The notes beneath the pieces are model-generated. The model was not told the origin of the DNA. It saw only the letters and a list, made by a program, of their open reading frames with translations, and searched no databases. This document shows, piece by piece, positions 7,924 to 8,057 of a stretch of DNA of 8,057 bases; the first letter of the stretch is position 1, and each line of letters opens with the position of its first letter. The translations under genes and the position numbers were made by a program. Source of the stretch: Rhodoferax sp. (GTDB lineage: Bacteria > Pseudomonadota > Gammaproteobacteria > Burkholderiales > Burkholderiaceae_C); NCBI GenBank assembly GCA_021731215.1, contig JAKFXU010000278.1:1-8057 (forward strand), read 5' to 3'.

Positions 7924-8039
7924 TAACGCTAATCGACGCAGCATGGCGATTCAGGGCTAGGCGCGGCGGCGCAGACAGTACCAAAGGTACGGCAAGCCGC
8001 CGCAACGACGCCCTGGATCGTCAGGCAAGGAGCCCGTTA
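7924..8039. repeat. 116-base nested palindromic element, REP/MITE-like
   Basis: Four nested inverted pairs share nearly the same centre (about 7984). They are GTACC (7978-7982) with GGTAC (7986-7990) around an AAA loop; GCGGCGGC (7963-7970) with GCCGCCGC (7996-8003), perfect; GATTCAGGGC (7948-7957) with GCCCTGGATC (8010-8019), nine matches and one G-T pair; and outer ends TAACG (7924-7928) with CGTTA (8035-8039). The last bases include the stop codon of the groEL-type gene. No open frame or obvious target duplication is present. It could act as a mobile palindrome, a folded 3' untranslated region, or both. Confidence 0.7.
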
Positions 8040-8057
8040 CATGCCCATGCCGCCCAT
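8037..8057 (-). CDS. groEL: 3' end of groEL (60 kDa chaperonin), truncated by the window edge
   Basis: Only six codons and the TAA stop are inside the window, reading MGGMGM on the minus strand. A repeated GGM tail is the hallmark of GroEL, where it lines the floor of the folding chamber and takes part in substrate handling. A strong terminator downstream fits a highly expressed gene. The identification depends on this tail alone, so another GGM-ending protein cannot be excluded. The stop codon lies inside the right end of the adjacent palindromic element. Confidence 0.75.
   Translation of the reverse strand: MGGMGM

Noticed and set aside
1..8057. CRISPR array, tRNA or rRNA genes, insertion sequence, phage or defence genes
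   Set aside because: No regularly spaced repeats, RNA gene signatures, transposase, integrase or defence-type domains were seen on either strand.

Overview
The window looks like a core chromosomal segment of a moderately high-GC betaproteobacterium, most likely Burkholderiales and Comamonadaceae-like (Rhodoferax or Polaromonas type). This rests on the gene order around secA (DUF721/dciA, M23 peptidase, secA, argJ, DUF815 ATPase, mutT, facing yacG and zapD), on the protein sequences, and on a SecA N-terminus typical of this group. The genus is an inference from memory of families, not a search result.

Layout. Bases 31-992 hold zapD and yacG on the plus strand, overlapping by 4 bases. A short convergent gap (993-1037) carries a REP-like palindrome and a second small hairpin. 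Bases 1038-7510 are one long minus-strand block, read from right to left as M23 peptidase, secA, argJ, AAA ATPase, mutT. Within it, secA and argJ are 9 bases apart, and argJ/ATPase and ATPase/mutT each overlap by 4 bases (ATGA), so these four are almost certainly co-transcribed. A 142-base leader separates secA from the M23 gene. The M23 gene is divergent from a small plus-strand DUF721/DciA-type gene (7534-7845) across only 23 bases. After dciA come a strong bidirectional terminator (7873-7910), a 116-base nested palindromic element (7924-8039), and the last six codons of a minus-strand gene with a GroEL-type GGM tail, cut off by the window edge.

Functional picture. The genes are housekeeping: Z-ring assembly (ZapD), gyrase protection (YacG), nucleotide pool sanitation (MutT), protein export (SecA), arginine biosynthesis (ArgJ), cell-wall remodelling (M23), replicative helicase loading (DciA) and folding (GroEL). 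They do not form one pathway. The neighbourhood resembles the region flanking the division/cell-wall cluster in other Burkholderiales. All coding frames look intact.

I found no mobile genes, CRISPR, phage, defence system or RNA gene. The parts not explained by ordinary annotation are the two palindromic repeats, each of which contains or abuts the stop codon of a neighbouring gene, the secA leader, and the functionally uncharacterised DUF815 ATPase.
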